64,000 nucleotides of DNA from Gnetum montanum (GCA_015680685.1 MNCI01016010.1:89526-153525), one strand, 5' to 3'. Positions 1 through 12,714 are shown, counted from the first letter of the stretch. Numbers and translations are program-made. The notes: a model not told the origin generated them from the sequence alone.

Positions 1-1420
1 AATTAGAATGAAAGAATCAAGAGATCATAGAAGGAAAGAAAGTCGATAAAACTCCATCCTCTTCATCCCCCTTATCCAATGATGAAGATAAATGTAAATC
101 TCAAGATAAACACCTTGACAGGAATGGAAAAGAAGATCAAGATAGACATACTAGGAAGGTAGATGAGGGTGATGATAGAGAAAAAGAACACAAGCATAGG
201 AGAAGAAATGATGAAGAACATAAAAGGAGCCATCACTACTACAATAGAGAATATAATGAACTTGATGATTATGATGAACTCCCACTAGCCACTTAAAGCA
301 TGATCAATATTAGAAAGGCCATTTGCATTACCATGAGGCATTAAATTAATAGTTGCATTAATTGACTTGATATGAATAACATTCCAAAGTTTGAGGTCAA
401 TTACAATGTGAGTTCAAAACATCACCTACAAGCCTTTCACGATGCATGTGAATTGCAAAATATTAAGAATGATTGATAGAAAGTGAAGTTGTTACCAAGG
501 ATACTAATTAAGAAATTAGAGGATTGATAATAATCCTTAGAGCTAGACTTCATTCAAAGGTAGAGCATGATGCTAAAGCTCTTCAATGACAAATACCAAA
601 CTTATTCAAGAGTATTAAATCTGAGAAAACAAATTCAAGGATAGAGACAAGGCACTCATAAATCCCTTGATGTAGTCATTGGCAAAGTCTTACTTACATC
701 TGCATAGATACCTACTACATAGTTTTTCTAAGCAGAAGCAACTTAGACATATCATTGATAGATTATTAAACAAAATAAGATCGATCCTTGGGTTTTATGC
801 TTAAGGAAGAATATTAGAGGTGAGATCCCATCAAATCTAGAGACTCATTAATCAAGTGATGAAAAAAGGAGGAGAATATAAAAAAAGAGAATCCATAGAG
901 ATATAATAGAGATCCATCCATGCACAAGAAAGATGTTCATGGATATGATAGAAGGAAAGATGAAGATTCCATGGAAGAGCTAATCTAAAGTCAGACTTTT
1001 TCCATACAAAAATCTATTTTTGAGATTGCAACAAGAGTTGAAAAAATATGGGATGTTGTAGGTGAGAAATTTGCAACTACATAAAAAATAATAGAGGAAT
1101 AAATAGAATAAGCATTGACCAGGGAAAAGGAAGAAAAAAGAAAGATGTGACATGTACAAATATAAAGGGAAAGCTATTGTTGTAGAAGTGGTTGCTAATT
1201 TCAAATTAGAAGGAGATGACATGTATGAATTATGCCAATATGAACATCCTAAAGGATGTTGTCCCAACATGACATATTTATAGGATTTAGGGGAGTATGC
1301 TCTCAATCCTATGTTTGTTAGAAAGTAAATGCCAAGAAGGGTGTCCTATCCACAAGTCAACTATCGTCAATTCCATTAGCAATAATTATACTCTCCAAGT
1401 GGAACTCATCCTCAAACTTA
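1..1420 (+). pseudogene. gag: gag pseudogene of element A
   Basis: This is a broken gag (capsid/nucleocapsid) reading frame. A charged Arg/Lys/Asp/Glu/His-rich stretch covers about 1-290. The capsid-like part follows (INNIPKFEVNYN-like, then HLQAFHDACELQN near 420-460, and LKLFNDKYQTYSRVLNLRKQIQ near 575-640). A knuckle-like CQYEHPKGCC motif lies at about 1230-1262. After it comes EYALNP, the same order as in gag of B (10622-10966) and C (37900-38000). Stops and frameshifts recur throughout, so no gag protein can be made. Family assignment rests on comparison with the other copies in this window. Confidence 0.75.
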
Positions 1421-2689
1421 GTAATAGTATCATCTCTAATGACAATATTTATAGTCATGGGAGATGTCATCACCGAAACAACAATATCCTTATAGATAAC
1501 TTGATTCATATGGCTACTATGTCCTGCAACCTATTTCTCTGGGAAATGTTCATACTCATGTGTCTTACCACTACTATTTATGAGAGTATCATAGACCAAC
1601 AATTCTATGTCCAAAATCACCTTCTTATGTTTTACATCAATCACATACTTAGTAATCCCATAATCCACTTCCTCTAGTTTCACCATCACCAATGCAAAGA
1701 GAATAACCAACTCAACCTTAATAGAAGAATGCAACAAGAGAAATAAATACATAGATGGATGACTATATGAAAAATTTAGAGTATAAGTCTAGAAAGCATT
1801 CTTTCTCTAGGATAGGTCCTACACTTGCAAAAAGAACTAGTAGGTTAATAAATTCGTCCCAAATAAAGTGAGCAACTAGAGTTGAGACTTGAGCCCTAGT
1901 TTCTACATCTCCATGTTATTCAAATAAATTTGTGCTTTCTTGAAATCAAAGTAAAACCATCAAGACTTTCATGCTTACCTAGATAGTAAGCAATTGGACT
2001 AAGGTAGGGATGCTTTGTAAGAAGAAAATTGATCTTGGATGTCCATTAATATATTTTCAGATAGTTGAAAATGCATTATGCAAAGTACTCCTAGATTCAA
2101 GTTTAGGGAAAAAACCTTATTTTATAAGATATATACAAAGACTAGAGCCTACCTTCATTCAAGAAATGTGACATGTAATTAGAGCTCACAGACTAACTTA
2201 TCATAATACCATTAGGATAGGTAGATGATGTAGTGACCACCATTAGTGGTTAGTTCTACCTAAATGATTTCTTGGTCATCCATGTAAGTAAAAAAATTTG
2301 AGTTTGCCATTGTTATAGGGAGATCATGGCTTAGCAAGATTAATGCTAAGCTAGGAATTAAAGGTTTAACCTTGGAAAATTCCAAGGAGGATAAACATGG
2401 AGCCATACAAAAGCAAAGAGTTTGATGCATCTCATATGATGATATGGGATGTAACTATGTGTAGAAAGTATGGATAATTAAATAAAGACATATTCTAGAA
2501 AACAATGTATGTATCAAAGAAGTATGTGTATAAAGGTACTTATACATAGCAGTCATGAAGTAGAAAGACATCGAGTGAGTAACTACTAAGGAAGAATGTA
2601 AGTTTGAAATATGCAAGGAACTAAACAAAAAACTCACAAGTGCCTATATGAACAAGATAGATTAAATGAAATGAGTAAAAAGAAAACTT
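1421..2689 (+). pseudogene. gag tail and protease remnant of element A
   Basis: This stretch lies between the gag zinc knuckle and the RT region of A. Around 2010-2110 a frame resembles the start of the retropepsin domain (ENALCKVLLDSS), where B has EPCKALLNFGSD. Around 2295-2380 another frame gives FAIVIGRSWLSKINAKLGI, matching the protease tail of B (FPIIMGRAWLSTVDAKMCI). The canonical D-S/T-G is not intact. The 1430-2000 part is too decayed to assign. A 73-codon - strand ORF at 1531-1752 is probably a shadow. Confidence 0.5.
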
Positions 2690-3520
2690 TCCTAGATTGA
2701 ATATTAAGAGAAAGAAGACATCAATTGGAGAAAGTTAGAAATCCATACAAGATTAAACCAAAGTCTACAAAACTTAAGACATTACTAGATTCACTTGAGT
2801 ACGTATTCTTAAAAAATGGTTAATTGGTAATAGTTAATGCCAACTTAATGAAAGAACATAAAAAGAATCTACTTGAGATTATAAATAAATGGGCTATAGT
2901 CTTCACATGGTCTTATGATGACATAACTTGAATTGATTCATGCATTTGTCTGTATCACATTTATATTGATAGAATCGTTAAATCACATCATTAACCATAG
3001 AGGAGACTAAATTGATTTAAGCAAGAAAGATGTGCCATTTATGTGATCAAAAGAATGTGAAAAAGCTTTTGAGCTTCTCTAGTAAAAGCTTGTGTAGACC
3101 CCTATAATTTAAGTGCTAGATTGGACAAAGTCATTTCAAATAATGATAGATGCATCTAACTATGTATTAGGAGTAGTATTTACATAGTTTGAGAACCAAA
3201 AACATGTGTATTATATTTACTATGTAAGTATAATAATCGTAACAACCAAACTTAGCTACACCACCATTGACAAAGCATTAATGGTAGTGGTGTATGCTCT
3301 TGAAAAGTTTAGCCATTATGTGTTTGGCTACCCTATTTATGTCTACACTGATCATAGTACCATTAGATTTCTAATTAACAAGCTAGTAGTAAGGCCTTAT
3401 ATCATAGGATGACTTATAATTTTACAGGAATTGAATCTTACGATGATTGATAAAAAAGACATCGAGAATATAGTTGGTAATCATTTATCTCGATTTCAAT
3501 GGGATAAAGACCTTGATGAG
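2690..3520 (+). pseudogene. pol: RT/RNase H remnant of element A with RT palm deleted
   Basis: About 2690-2990 holds decayed sequence from the protease-RT linker. It jumps directly to KKDVPFM-S-ECEKAFELL near 3020-3085, which is the RNase H N-terminal side in related elements. The RT palm, including the F/Y-x-D-D box that B keeps near 8599-8610, is missing, so a deletion of several hundred bases has removed the catalytic core. RNase H follows with DASNYVLGVVF near 3150, TTIDKALMVVVYALEKFSHY near 3255-3320 and YTDHS near 3345. The domain is then split at 3520 by element B. It cannot encode an active polymerase. Confidence 0.75.
3516..3520. repeat. Target-site duplication of element B, left copy (ATGAG)
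   Basis: ATGAG directly precedes the TGATGAG end of B's left LTR. The same five bases directly follow B's right LTR. Joining A across the insertion, with one ATGAG removed, restores the A reading frame. Confidence 0.85.
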
Positions 3521-4383
3521 TGATGAGCGGTGAGGTACCCCTACGCCAAACCATACAAATCACATGCGTTCACATGTGATCTGATTGAATTCTGTAGACT
3601 ATGATTACTAAGTATGCTAGAGCTAAATAGTGTGTGCATGTCGTCCATTTTTTGTCTTCCTAGTCCAACTTGTGGAGTGCAATTGTATGGTTAAGTGTGA
3701 CTAAGGCGTAAGATTTTTATTATTTTGTGTTTTATCAAATTACTTGCCTAGAACAATAATAAAAATAAGAGTGATTAAATGCTAAGTAAACTATGGTCTA
3801 ATCTAGCCTAATACAAGTAACTGTTTCCACTTCTCGGACACATCCTGAACTTTGTGTAAACATCGTTGGGTTGTCAAATGCTAACTATTTCTGAGCTACC
3901 GAGTGTCACACGTATGTTCGAAGGGGTCATGCTTGTGTATCTTAATGAGTTGCTTGGTTAATCAAAATTAATTACTGCATAAATAATATTTATGCAAACT
4001 GCATGAAATATAAATGCATAAGAAAGAAAATCTCAAGTGTTGCAAGGAATGAATCAAGGAGTTCGTCTTTATTGCCAACACAATGGTGTGTTTAGGTACA
4101 TCGATGCTTAAATAAAGATCCATTCACATTTAGACCTCCTACTATGAGCACTTGGAAAATATTCTAACTCTCAAATGGATAAACTACAAGAGTTTTGCTA
4201 CTTGATTGCCAAAAACTTAGTTTCAATCATGGACTCGGGCACTGTATTTATAGACCCAAGAGTAACCCTGCGATATTGAATGTATGATATTGCATCTTGG
4301 GCAGTAATATTGCATACCTGATATTGTGTACCCGATATCACGGCCACCCCGATATCAGAACATATGACAAACATGATTTATCA
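3521..4383 (-). repeat. 3' LTR of element B
   Basis: This 863-bp LTR aligns along its length with 12716-13564. On the - strand it runs from TGATAAATCATG to CTCATCA. A TATA box (CTATAAATA on the - strand) lies at 4245-4253. Upstream of it, in U3 (about 4260-4383), are several GATATC/GATATT palindromic words. The two LTR copies differ mainly by transitions and small indels. Confidence 0.92.
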
Positions 4384-4396
4384 TATCCCCATGATT
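4384..4396 (-). promoter_or_regulatory. Polypurine tract of element B
   Basis: On the - strand, CAATCATGGGGATA directly abuts the 3' LTR start TGATAAATC. This is the expected site for second-strand priming. The related element D has a cleaner tract with five G at 38881-38890. Confidence 0.65.
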
Positions 4397-6410
4397 GAAT
4401 GAAAACTCATCCTTAAGTATAGAAGAAGAGGAACAAGTCCTTTACAAAATATACCAAAGGATGTGAACTATTCGACTGACATGCAGAGTGACACAGAGAA
4501 AATAGACAAATATAGAAGTGCCCGAGTATACAACATTACAATTGTGTGCAAAATTTGGGTGTTCATGACAATAGGAAAGAACACCTAGGGATCTGAAGGA
4601 CATCCAACCCATCTTGGAAATAGAAGAATGACGAAGAGGTAGAAGAGATCCAATGGTCATGAACAATCTCCCGTGAGTGATATTATTGCATCCTCCTTGG
4701 TAAAGATAGTCTCGCTTCCAGTCCACGGTTCCCACTACAATCACAACAAAACCAAGGATTAGTATATATAGTGTAACAGATAATGGATGAATACCTTGTC
4801 TCCTTGGTGATTTTATCTAGCCGAGTTGTGATTATGATAGATTCGTTACTTGATATTGTTAGTGGAAAGACTGATGAATGGGTTAAGTAAGAGAAGCGAT
4901 CCATAAAATTCAAAAAAAGCTTAACACAAGGAATACTGGAAAGAGGGTATTCACAAAAATAAAAAGGAGTTCATTATAAATAGTTGTGAAGGTGCGTACA
5001 ATTAGATAACATGGATGGGGTAAATAAAAATAATTTGATTGTAACAATGTAAAGAACTTAACTTAACCAAACCAAAAGATATGCAAGTGGGTCCTTCCCA
5101 AAGTAGGCATAGGCCTTTTACACCCTTTCATAACTTCAAACCAAGGAGTTCATGGGCTTTGTGGATGATTAATGGTTATGGAAAGTTAAGTACAAAAACC
5201 TAGAAGTAACTGATTGAGAAACCCGACACATCAAACCAGAACATTGAATTAAAACATGAAATTGACAGTGAGGTGAGACATGAAAAGCATAGATGGATGA
5301 CAAAGAGAATGGAATGGAGTTCCTAATTATGGTCACATGAAGTCCCTTGTGGAGTTTGTGATTAAATGACTTGGTAGGATCCATCCTTAGTCCAGACCAA
5401 AACTAACCACTTTCAGTGACTTCGCATCGACATTCTAAGGCTAGTCCATCCCCTGAGACATAAGAATACTTCCACAAAACAACCACCATTCCAAACTAGA
5501 GAGAAGGTAGGAAATGAGTAAGGGCCTTAGTTAGAGAAGACAAGAAAAGTCTCATAACCAGTGCTTGTAGCCCTTTTATTTGGTCTAAGGGGTGTGCTTT
5601 GAATGCCCATATTTTTTTTGAATGGGAACCACACCATGCAAATACCCAGGCATTTTTCACATTTATTTTGTCCAAGGGGTGTGCTTTGAATTCTCATCTC
5701 ATTTTTTTGTGTGATGAGGACCACACCATGCAAGGACTTATTTGACTTCCTATTGTGAAATGATGGAGAATGATGAGAAGCTTACAAGAACACTGCTACA
5801 CACAGGAAAATAGAAAAGCACAAAGAACACCACATCCCTTCGAAGACACACCCTATCCAAACCTTTGATTCCTTTCCAATTTTGGAAACTACACAAGTCA
5901 CTAATTTAGTAAAGTTTCATTAATGGAGAAGAGATTACATACTTCCAAAACAAGGAAAACCATAGAGTATGTGGATGGGTGGATGATGTGGACTCACTAC
6001 CTATTACATGAAAAGAAACCATGTCCAAGTCATTAGTAACGACATTCAAAGTCAAAAACCAGACATCAACAATCAAATTACAAATGAAGCATACCACCAT
6101 CAATTAGCGCATTACCATTGTACTTGCCACCTTATTAGTAGAAAAAGTAGAGAAACACATCAAACACAAGAAAACATAAAAGAAAGTAAAAGAGTAGGCA
6201 ATAAATATTGAATATATTAATGATGGTGTAAAATAAAGACTAAGAAAAGATCAATAACCTAAAAAATATAAATATGTAAAACAAAGATATAAAACATAGA
6301 AGATGAAAACAAAAAGTTGTAAAATTAAAAATGTGTAAAAAAAAAGGTCAAAAGATTGAAGAGCTGCAAAAAGTGTTAGTATGGGTGACCATCTCCCCCA
6401 TGGCTAAGTT
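4397..6410 (-). other. 3' noncoding region of element B
   Basis: About 2 kb lies between the integrase end and the 3' LTR. In Athila elements this is where an env-like ORF would sit. Only short ORFs remain (for example 4442-4744 on the - strand) and I can support no protein. Part of it (about 5080-6340) resembles 40710-41740 of element D, including an A-rich stretch around 6300-6345, so the two elements share this region. A local duplication is listed separately. Confidence 0.6.
5566..5740. repeat. Tandem duplication, unit about 90 bp
   Basis: Two adjacent diverged copies share TTTATTTGGTCTAAGGGGTG or TTTATTTTGTCCAAGGGGTG, then TGTGCTTTGAAT, a T-run and ACCACACCATGCAA. The first ends near 5642 and the second near 5736. 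It lies in B's 3' noncoding region. Confidence 0.8.
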
Positions 6411-6419
6411 GGAAGGGGA

Positions 6420-7629
6420 AGATTCAAAAGATTGAGCATGGTTTTCCATCTAGTGAGATGTTTGTTGAATTGGTTGACTTGGACTCATGGAAAGGTTTTA
6501 TTTGTTAGATGTTGACTAGTTGTTTCTTGTCTAGGTTGTTAGGTTTGTAGATGATCATGGCCCCAGATGGAAAGGTCTCATCAATAATGTAAGTTCCTTC
6601 CCACAATATTTGAAATTTGGTTTGTTGGGGTATATGTGCAGGATTCCAATAGAGAACCTTGTCTCCTGGTTGAAACTTGGCTTTTCTTATTTTGAGGTCA
6701 TGACATTTCTTGTTGGATGCCTTATGAATTTGGTTGGATCATAGGGCCATTAATCAATTTTTTTCTAGTAAGTTGAGATTCATTAATTGTTCCTTTTATG
6801 CTAGACTTAGATTTAGGTCAAGATCACAGGCTGTAGAGAGTGTACAGAGTTCGGATTGGATGGGTAGTGTTGTAGTTTTCTATACACAAGCTCATAAGGA
6901 GAATAACCTATGGGAAGCTTCCATGTGGAGCAATAGGCCTAAAGGGCATCATTTAATTTAGTGCTCCAATCCCTTCAGTATTTGCTAATGATACACGTTA
7001 AAATTTTTGTAATCTCCTGATTAGTGATCTCAACTTGTCCATTGGCCTAGGGGTGATATGGTGTTGTGAGTTTATGCTCAACCCCCAAGCACTGCATCAG
7101 CTTCTAGAAAGTGGCACTTGTAAAATAAGTTCCATTATCAAAAATTAATGCACAAGGTACACCAAACCTATTTATGATGTTTTGTTGTACAAATCGAGCA
7201 GTAGTGATGGATGTATAGTCGGTGACACCTGTTGCTTCTACCCACTTGGTACAATAGTCAACTACGACTATGATATATGCCTTTCCATTTGATAAGGGTG
7301 CAATGGGACTCATAAAGTCAATGCCCCAAATATTGAATGGCTTAAGAGGTTGAATCCATTGCTATGGCCCGCCCCTCCATTTAAGCTGTCATTCCACCAT
7401 CCCTCTAGTAATGATCACAAGCATGGAAAAATTGGTGTGCATCCCTAAAGATTATTGGCCAATAATACCCTACCATGAGGATTTTTATGGTAGTGTGTCT
7501 CTTAGCATAATTGCCCCCACAAAGACCTTCATGAGCATCTTGGAGAATGCGTAGTTGATTTGTATCAGGAACATACGAACATACCAGGCCATCAGGACAA
7601 ACTTTGTAAAGGTTTCCATTAATTTCCAT
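6420..7629 (-). pseudogene. int: Integrase region of element B
   Basis: The integrase runs from a zinc-binding N-terminus to a decayed C-terminus. HEGLCGGN near 7520-7545 and CDHY near 7405 correspond to H2C2, but the second His reads Asn and the final Cys reads Tyr. In the core I see GIDFMSPI (first Asp), FDNGTYFTS near 7110-7145 (second Asp) and, after a frameshift, a GQVEITNQE stretch near 7020-7050 (Glu), so DDE residues survive in broken frames. The C-terminal part (VLYWNPAHIPQQ near 6630-6665) ends around 6420. Frameshifts and stops make it inactive. Confidence 0.85.
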
Positions 7630-7652
7630 GAAATGCTTGACCTAGTAAAGAA

Positions 7653-9130
7653 CTATTGTTTCTTTCTAGTGTATAGCCCTTCTGATAGTTCTTGCTTGAG
7701 CAGATAAGTGAGGATGGTGTCATACCATTTTGGTTCATTAGGAATTTGTGCATTAATAGGCCTTGCAAGGAGAGATTTGTTAGGGAATTGATCAAATAAA
7801 GGGCTCTCTTTCTCCTTGTCATCCCATCTTAGTTGTGATAAGTGATCTACGACCACATTCTCCACACCTTTTCGATCCACCATCATGAGATTGAACTCCT
7901 GTAAAATCATGAGCCACTATATGACATAGTGGCTCACCATTGGTTTATTCATTTGAAATTGGATGGCACTATGATATGTGTGCACAAACACTTTGTAGCC
8001 AAGCACATAGTGGTTGAACTTCTCTAAGGCGAACACTATTGTCATCAACTCCTTTTCTGTGGTGGTGTAGTTTAGTTGTGCACCTACAATGCTTTGGCTT
8101 ATGTAATGTAATATGGACATTTTTGATCATCCATCTACATAAGCACTACCTCCAAAGCATAATTTGATGCATTGGTCATCACATGAAATGGTCTAGACCA
8201 ATCAGGTGCTTGTAAAATGGGGGTTTCAACAAGCTTTTGTTTCAATTGCTGAAATGTTGTTTCACATGCAGGGGTCTCGACAAATGATGCATTCTTCTTT
8301 GTCAATTCTACCAACAGCTTATCAATTTGGAAAAAATTCTCAATGAAGCGCTGGTAGTAGCCAGCATGACCAAGGAATGACTGTATTTCTTTAACTATTT
8401 CAAGTTGGCAGGTTATTCCTTGGATGACCCTTATTTTTTCAGGGTCCACCTTGATTCATACTTTTGAGATAAGATGCCCTCCTAGACCATAAGATGGCTC
8501 TTTTGCCAATTTTGTTGGAGGTTTGTTTCAACAAATCTCTTTAATATTTGCTCAATATGGTCTAGGGCTTGCTTGAACATAGCTCGGTAGGTAGAAAAAT
8601 CATCCATGAAGACTTCTACCCCGCTACTGATCTATTGTTGAAAAATCCTGAGAACTAATCATTGAAATGTGGCTGGGGCATTACATAGACTAAATGGCAT
8701 TTGATGGTAAGCAAAAGTCCCTTAAGGACTTGTGAAAGTTATCTTTGCTTGGTTGTTTGGAGCAATTTGGATTTGGTTATAGCCGCTATAACTGTCTAGA
8801 AAGCTATAATAGCTATGCCCAGAAATGGTGTCCAACACTTGGTCTACAAAAGGCAACGGAAAATGATCCTTGAAAGTTGCCATGTTGAGTAGCCAAAAAT
8901 CAATGTGCACCCACCATTTGCACCTTTCTTGGGTACGATCATGAGTGGACTCACCCACTCACTATCTATGACAGGGTAGATGAATCTCACTTTGAGGAGT
9001 TATTCAATCTCCTCTTTGACAATTTGCTTTAACTTGGGATTCAAACATCGCTGTGGCTATCATTTCAACTTAATGGTGGGGTCGATGTATATTCGGTGCT
9101 AGCATATTCTTGGATCTATCCTAGTGAGTT
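7653..9130 (-). pseudogene. pol: Reverse transcriptase/RNase H region of element B
   Basis: The RT starts near 9130 and passes KDHFPLPFVDQVLDTISGHS and FLDSYSGYNQIQIAP (8722-8880). The catalytic box reads VFMDDFSTY, with Phe-Met-Asp-Asp at 8599-8610, typical of Athila-type RT. Connection and RNase H follow (KIRVIQGITCQLEI at 8435, QSFLGHAGYYQRFI, TTEKELMTIVFALEKFNHY near 8010-8060, then DHLSQLRWDDKEKESPLFDQ near 7790-7845). Frame breaks at about 8450-8720 and 7910 show it is inactive. The last motif is the point where element A is interrupted by B itself. Confidence 0.88.
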
Positions 9131-9572
9131 TGAAATATGACTAGGCAAAGGCTACTGACCATTTTTCCATAAATTTTATCAACTTTTTCTTCTATTCAGC
9201 AGCAAGCTTGGCATTAATGATGACTAACCTTTCATTTTTTAAGAATACGTACTCCATCCCAACCAATAGTGTCTTCAATTGAAGGGGATTTTGTTTAAAA
9301 TTATTAAGAATTTCTAGCTCTCCCCAATTGACATCATCATTTTCTCCTTTGGAGAGCTAGTGATGAACTTGCTTGAGTTCATCCATACTTGCAACATATT
9401 CATACGTTCGGCCCTCAGTAGGCTCCATGCATAATGTATTGTTGCAGGAATTAGCTGTGAGCCACTGGGTGCCTTCTTGTTTTGTGGCTGCTACTTATAG
9501 ACATATCTAGATCTCAGCTTCTGGTGCACACTGCTTGCATGCAGAGATAGATGTTTGCTTTACTAACCATAT

Positions 9573-10307
9573 CTAGATCTTAGCTTTTGAATTATTGTAC
9601 ATGATACATGGAACCCTCTTCTTCTCAATCTTTCCAAATTCATTTTCTTTTGATATCTCCAAGGAAAGATCTCTAATGCACATTTTGGCATCAACAGTAC
9701 TTAACCACGCCCTTCCCATAATAATTGGAAAGTCCACCTTGCAGTTCTCCACTTTGATTAGTAGGAAATCAATGGGATATGACCACCCACAAATGATGGT
9801 GACAATGTCCTCAACCAGTCCTAATGGAATAGTGATGGAATGGCTCATCAATTTTAGCTGGATGTTGCTCTTCTTCAAGGGAGGAAGGTTCCACATGGTG
9901 TATGTCTCATGTGAGATTAGATTAACATCAGAACCAAAGTTAAGAAGAGCTTTACAAGGCTCTTTCCTAGTAATTTGCAAGTATACCAGGGGACTCCTAG
10001 GATCAGCTAACTTTCTAGGCAGGTTACTAGCTCGAATCCAATCAGATACAACACGTGTTAGCATTATAGTATGGATTTGAGAAGGATTTTGGTTTGAAGG
10101 GTACTCTGATAAAGAGGAAATAGAGAAAGGTGGAGGAGTAGGATTACCAACCACTGATGTGTCTAAGGGCTTTGGTGGACTACAAAGTTGGAAGAAGGGT
10201 ATTTTCTTTGTTTGTGGTTCCAACCCACTTAATGGGTTAATCGATTGTAGGTTAACTACCCTCATAGCATTTCTTTGCTGTGGCTGTGTAGGCAATTCAC
10301 CCTGCAT
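9573..10307 (-). pseudogene. pro: Protease region of element B
   Basis: This is a 244-codon open frame with a proline-rich N-terminal linker and a retropepsin-like domain. ITRKEPCKALLNFGSDVNLI contains the active-site region; the usual Asp-Ser/Thr-Gly reads Phe-Gly-Ser-Asp, so it is altered. The flap/C-terminal part follows (VEDIVTII, VDFPIIMGRAWLS). A frame break at about 10300-10330 separates it from gag. Although it is the longest intact frame in B, the changed catalytic triplet argues against activity. Confidence 0.8.
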
Positions 10308-10325
10308 GGATAGAGCAGGTGGTAG

Positions 10326-12550
10326 CTATGTAGAAGATGGAGGAGTAGGTGTAGGGACAGGAGGTGCATGAGAATAGTAGGTGGTATCCCTTCTTGGATA
10401 GGGTGACTTGGTATATTTCAGGAGGGTAGTGGTGAGGTTGGTAAGTAGCAACATGACTAGAGGAGTCCCATAGGGATGAAGGTTGTTGAACATAGTAACC
10501 ATAGGGATAAATTTTTTGGTAAGGTTATTGTTATCTTGAAGGTTTGTTGCCACTGCTAGTACAATTTGTAGGGTTGTGGTGGAGTTCCACTTAGATAGTA
10601 TTACTGTGGTTGGTGAAATAGTTAAGGATGGCCTTGTGGATAAAGAAATCTTTTGGGTGTTTGCCTTTGTGCAAGTCGTGGATGTAAGGCATACACCTCA
10701 GATTCCTGCAAGTGTGACACAACTAGATAACATCCCTTAGGATGTTCATATTGGCAGACATCACACTTGCCATTATCATTTGAGTCACTATTCGTAGCCA
10801 TCTCTATTGCATCCATTTTAGCCTTACCCTTAGATATGGCACACTCAGCTTCCTTATGCCTTTGACGCTCATGCTCACCACTTTTCTCCTTGGACTCTTC
10901 TGTAATTTTTAAGATAGCTTGAAATCTATTGTCCATGGAGTTCCATAATTGATCAACCTTAGCCATGATTTCTGATTGAAATTTCTAGAGTAACATGATT
11001 TTTTGGTTAACCACCTCATCTCTGCTGAATTCATCCTCACTATCACAAAATCGAACCCCCCTTTTCTGAATAGAAGGATTCCTATTATATTCTTCTGCAC
11101 TTTTTCATTTTCTCAGTTCTCCCTTCTACTTGGCTACCTACTTGATTAATCCTTGAATCCAATGGGTGCTTAACTTTGTGAATCTCCCTTGGGCATAGAC
11201 GCCAAGGGTTTTCCTAGTTTTAGACCACAACTTGTCTATGATATGGTGAAGCTGATCAAGCTAAGAGTATCCATGGCTAGGACACCTATGTAACAGAGAG
11301 TAGTATTAGCCAATAGTAACATCCAAGGGCTCATGATTTCCTTGCTTCCACCCTTGAATCCACTTCCTTCGATTGGATACCCAAGAGTATGTTTGATATT
11401 TGTCATTGAACAACTCTAACATTGTACTCCACCACCTAATTGATTTTGGTTCCAAGGATCAATACCAATTTTTTGCTTCCTTTATGAGTATCTTTGGAAA
11501 TAATTTTAGCTTTTGCTAGTCATTTTCAATATTTTTCAAGGCACATGCATCTTGAAAGGCCTGAAGATGATTCTACAGATCAACATCATATCCTTCCTCA
11601 AATTGAGGGATGCTGTTCATGTCTAGCCTTTTTTTTTCTGCTATCCTTCACATGCCTTATTAGGATCCTCACAACCTTTGCAATGTTTAACATCCCTCGA
11701 GTAGTAAGTAGAGGTTCATCAAGGCCATAATGATGGTGCCTAAGATGTTCTCTAGTAGCTCTTCTTTCTTGATGATGGGCCTCTTTAGATTGTCCATGTC
11801 TTTGGTCACGATTGTCCTAATGGTCCCTTCTATTTTTTTGGTTCCGTCGGTCACCTCTATCATAGTTATTCCTTTTGCGACAATGATATGAACTAGATGA
11901 AGAAGAAGAAGATGATGATGAAGGGGAAGAAGAAGGAGAACTTGCTCTGTGTTGATGCCTATCACCCTTTCTTTGATGCTCATAATCACAATCGTGATCA
12001 TGATCTCCTTTATCTTCCTTTTCTTGACTTGCCTCTCTCCAGATCCATTTTTGTCATTGGATCCATTTTGACCAGAACTTGGATTATGAATTGTGGATTT
12101 TACATTCTGTTTGAGGGCTCCTTGAACAAAGTCAAAGAGAGGAGAATCACTAAAGAAGTGGTCACCTTCATCAATTTGGCCAAGCAGAGGAGGAAAAATA
12201 TTTGACTCCTTACCCTTCAGAAGCTCATGTTGGTGCTCTAGATGATGATCCCTTAATCTTTGTGCTTCAGTGGAATGATAATCCCTTGAGTTGGGATCTC
12301 GCATCTCATATTCTCCATGAAGATGTTGAAGCCTATGCTATGTGAGCATTAGCTAGAGCACTATTGGAATAGATCGGTCAGGTGGAAACACAATGTTGCC
12401 TTCCATATCATGCCACTGCATCAATTCATCTTGATGCAAGATGAAGGTGAAGTTTGGTACATACTCATCGAGATGAGCATATGCCACTTGGTATTGCTGA
12501 GGTACATGAACTGCCCTAGGAGGAGATGGGATCCTATGAGAAGAAGACAT
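10326..12550 (-). pseudogene. gag: gag pseudogene of element B
   Basis: The likely start is the ATG at 12548-12550 (MSSSHRIPSPPRAVHVP), about 145 nt after the PBS. The N-terminal section (HLDEYVPNFTFILHQDEL) matches gag of element C at 19070-19140. A frameshifted Arg/Asp/His-rich section follows (12304-11687), then capsid remnants. A cleaner stretch at 11100-10622 includes MAKVDQLWNSMDNRFQAILK and CDVCQYEHPKGCY, a Cys/His knuckle with shorter spacing than the usual CCHC. Multiple stops prevent translation. Confidence 0.82.
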
Positions 12551-12695
12551 TTTGCATTAATGAACTTATAAGTAGTGTGTAGTTAAGGTTTAATTTAATT
12601 ATAATAATTTTTGTTTTCATAGAATTTGACTCTTAGGGTTCAAACGATGAGGTTACTAAGTTTCATTGGGTTTAGATAGTGCACGTAGAATTACA

Positions 12696-12714
12696 GTCCC
12701 TGGCAATGGTGCCA
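12696..12714 (-). promoter_or_regulatory. Primer-binding site of element B (tRNA-Asp type)
   Basis: One base after the 5' LTR, the - strand reads TGGCACCATTGCCAGGGAC. The plant tRNA-Asp PBS used by Athila elements is TGGCGCCGTTGCCGGGGA. The mismatches are G-to-A at former CpG or neighbouring sites. Confidence 0.88.

Larger units (their letters stand above)
1..3520 (+). mobile_element. Element A, left arm: decayed Athila-like Ty3/Gypsy retrotransposon
   Basis: This is the left part of a + strand retroelement whose 5' end lies before the window. Reading along it I find gag (1 to about 1420), a protease tail (about 2010-2430) and RT/RNase H (2690-3520). Its reading frame breaks at 3520 after Asp-Leu-Asp-Glu and resumes at 13570 with Glu-Pro-Leu-Leu-Asp-Gln-Phe, so the 10-kb element B is inserted here. 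The proteins match element B in order and motif, which places A in the same Athila-like, tRNA-Asp-primed group. A is the more decayed of the two, with dense stops and indels. Confidence 0.85.

Noticed and set aside
1531-1752. Possible Copia-like protein on the - strand within A
   Set aside because: 73 codons only, no recognised motif, and it lies where A's own gag tail and protease should be.
4442-4744. Env-like protein in B
   Set aside because: 100 codons, Cys/His scattered, no signal peptide or transmembrane pattern that I can defend, and no counterpart in D.
9595-10080. 161-codon + ORF
   Set aside because: It is the reverse shadow of the B protease frame.
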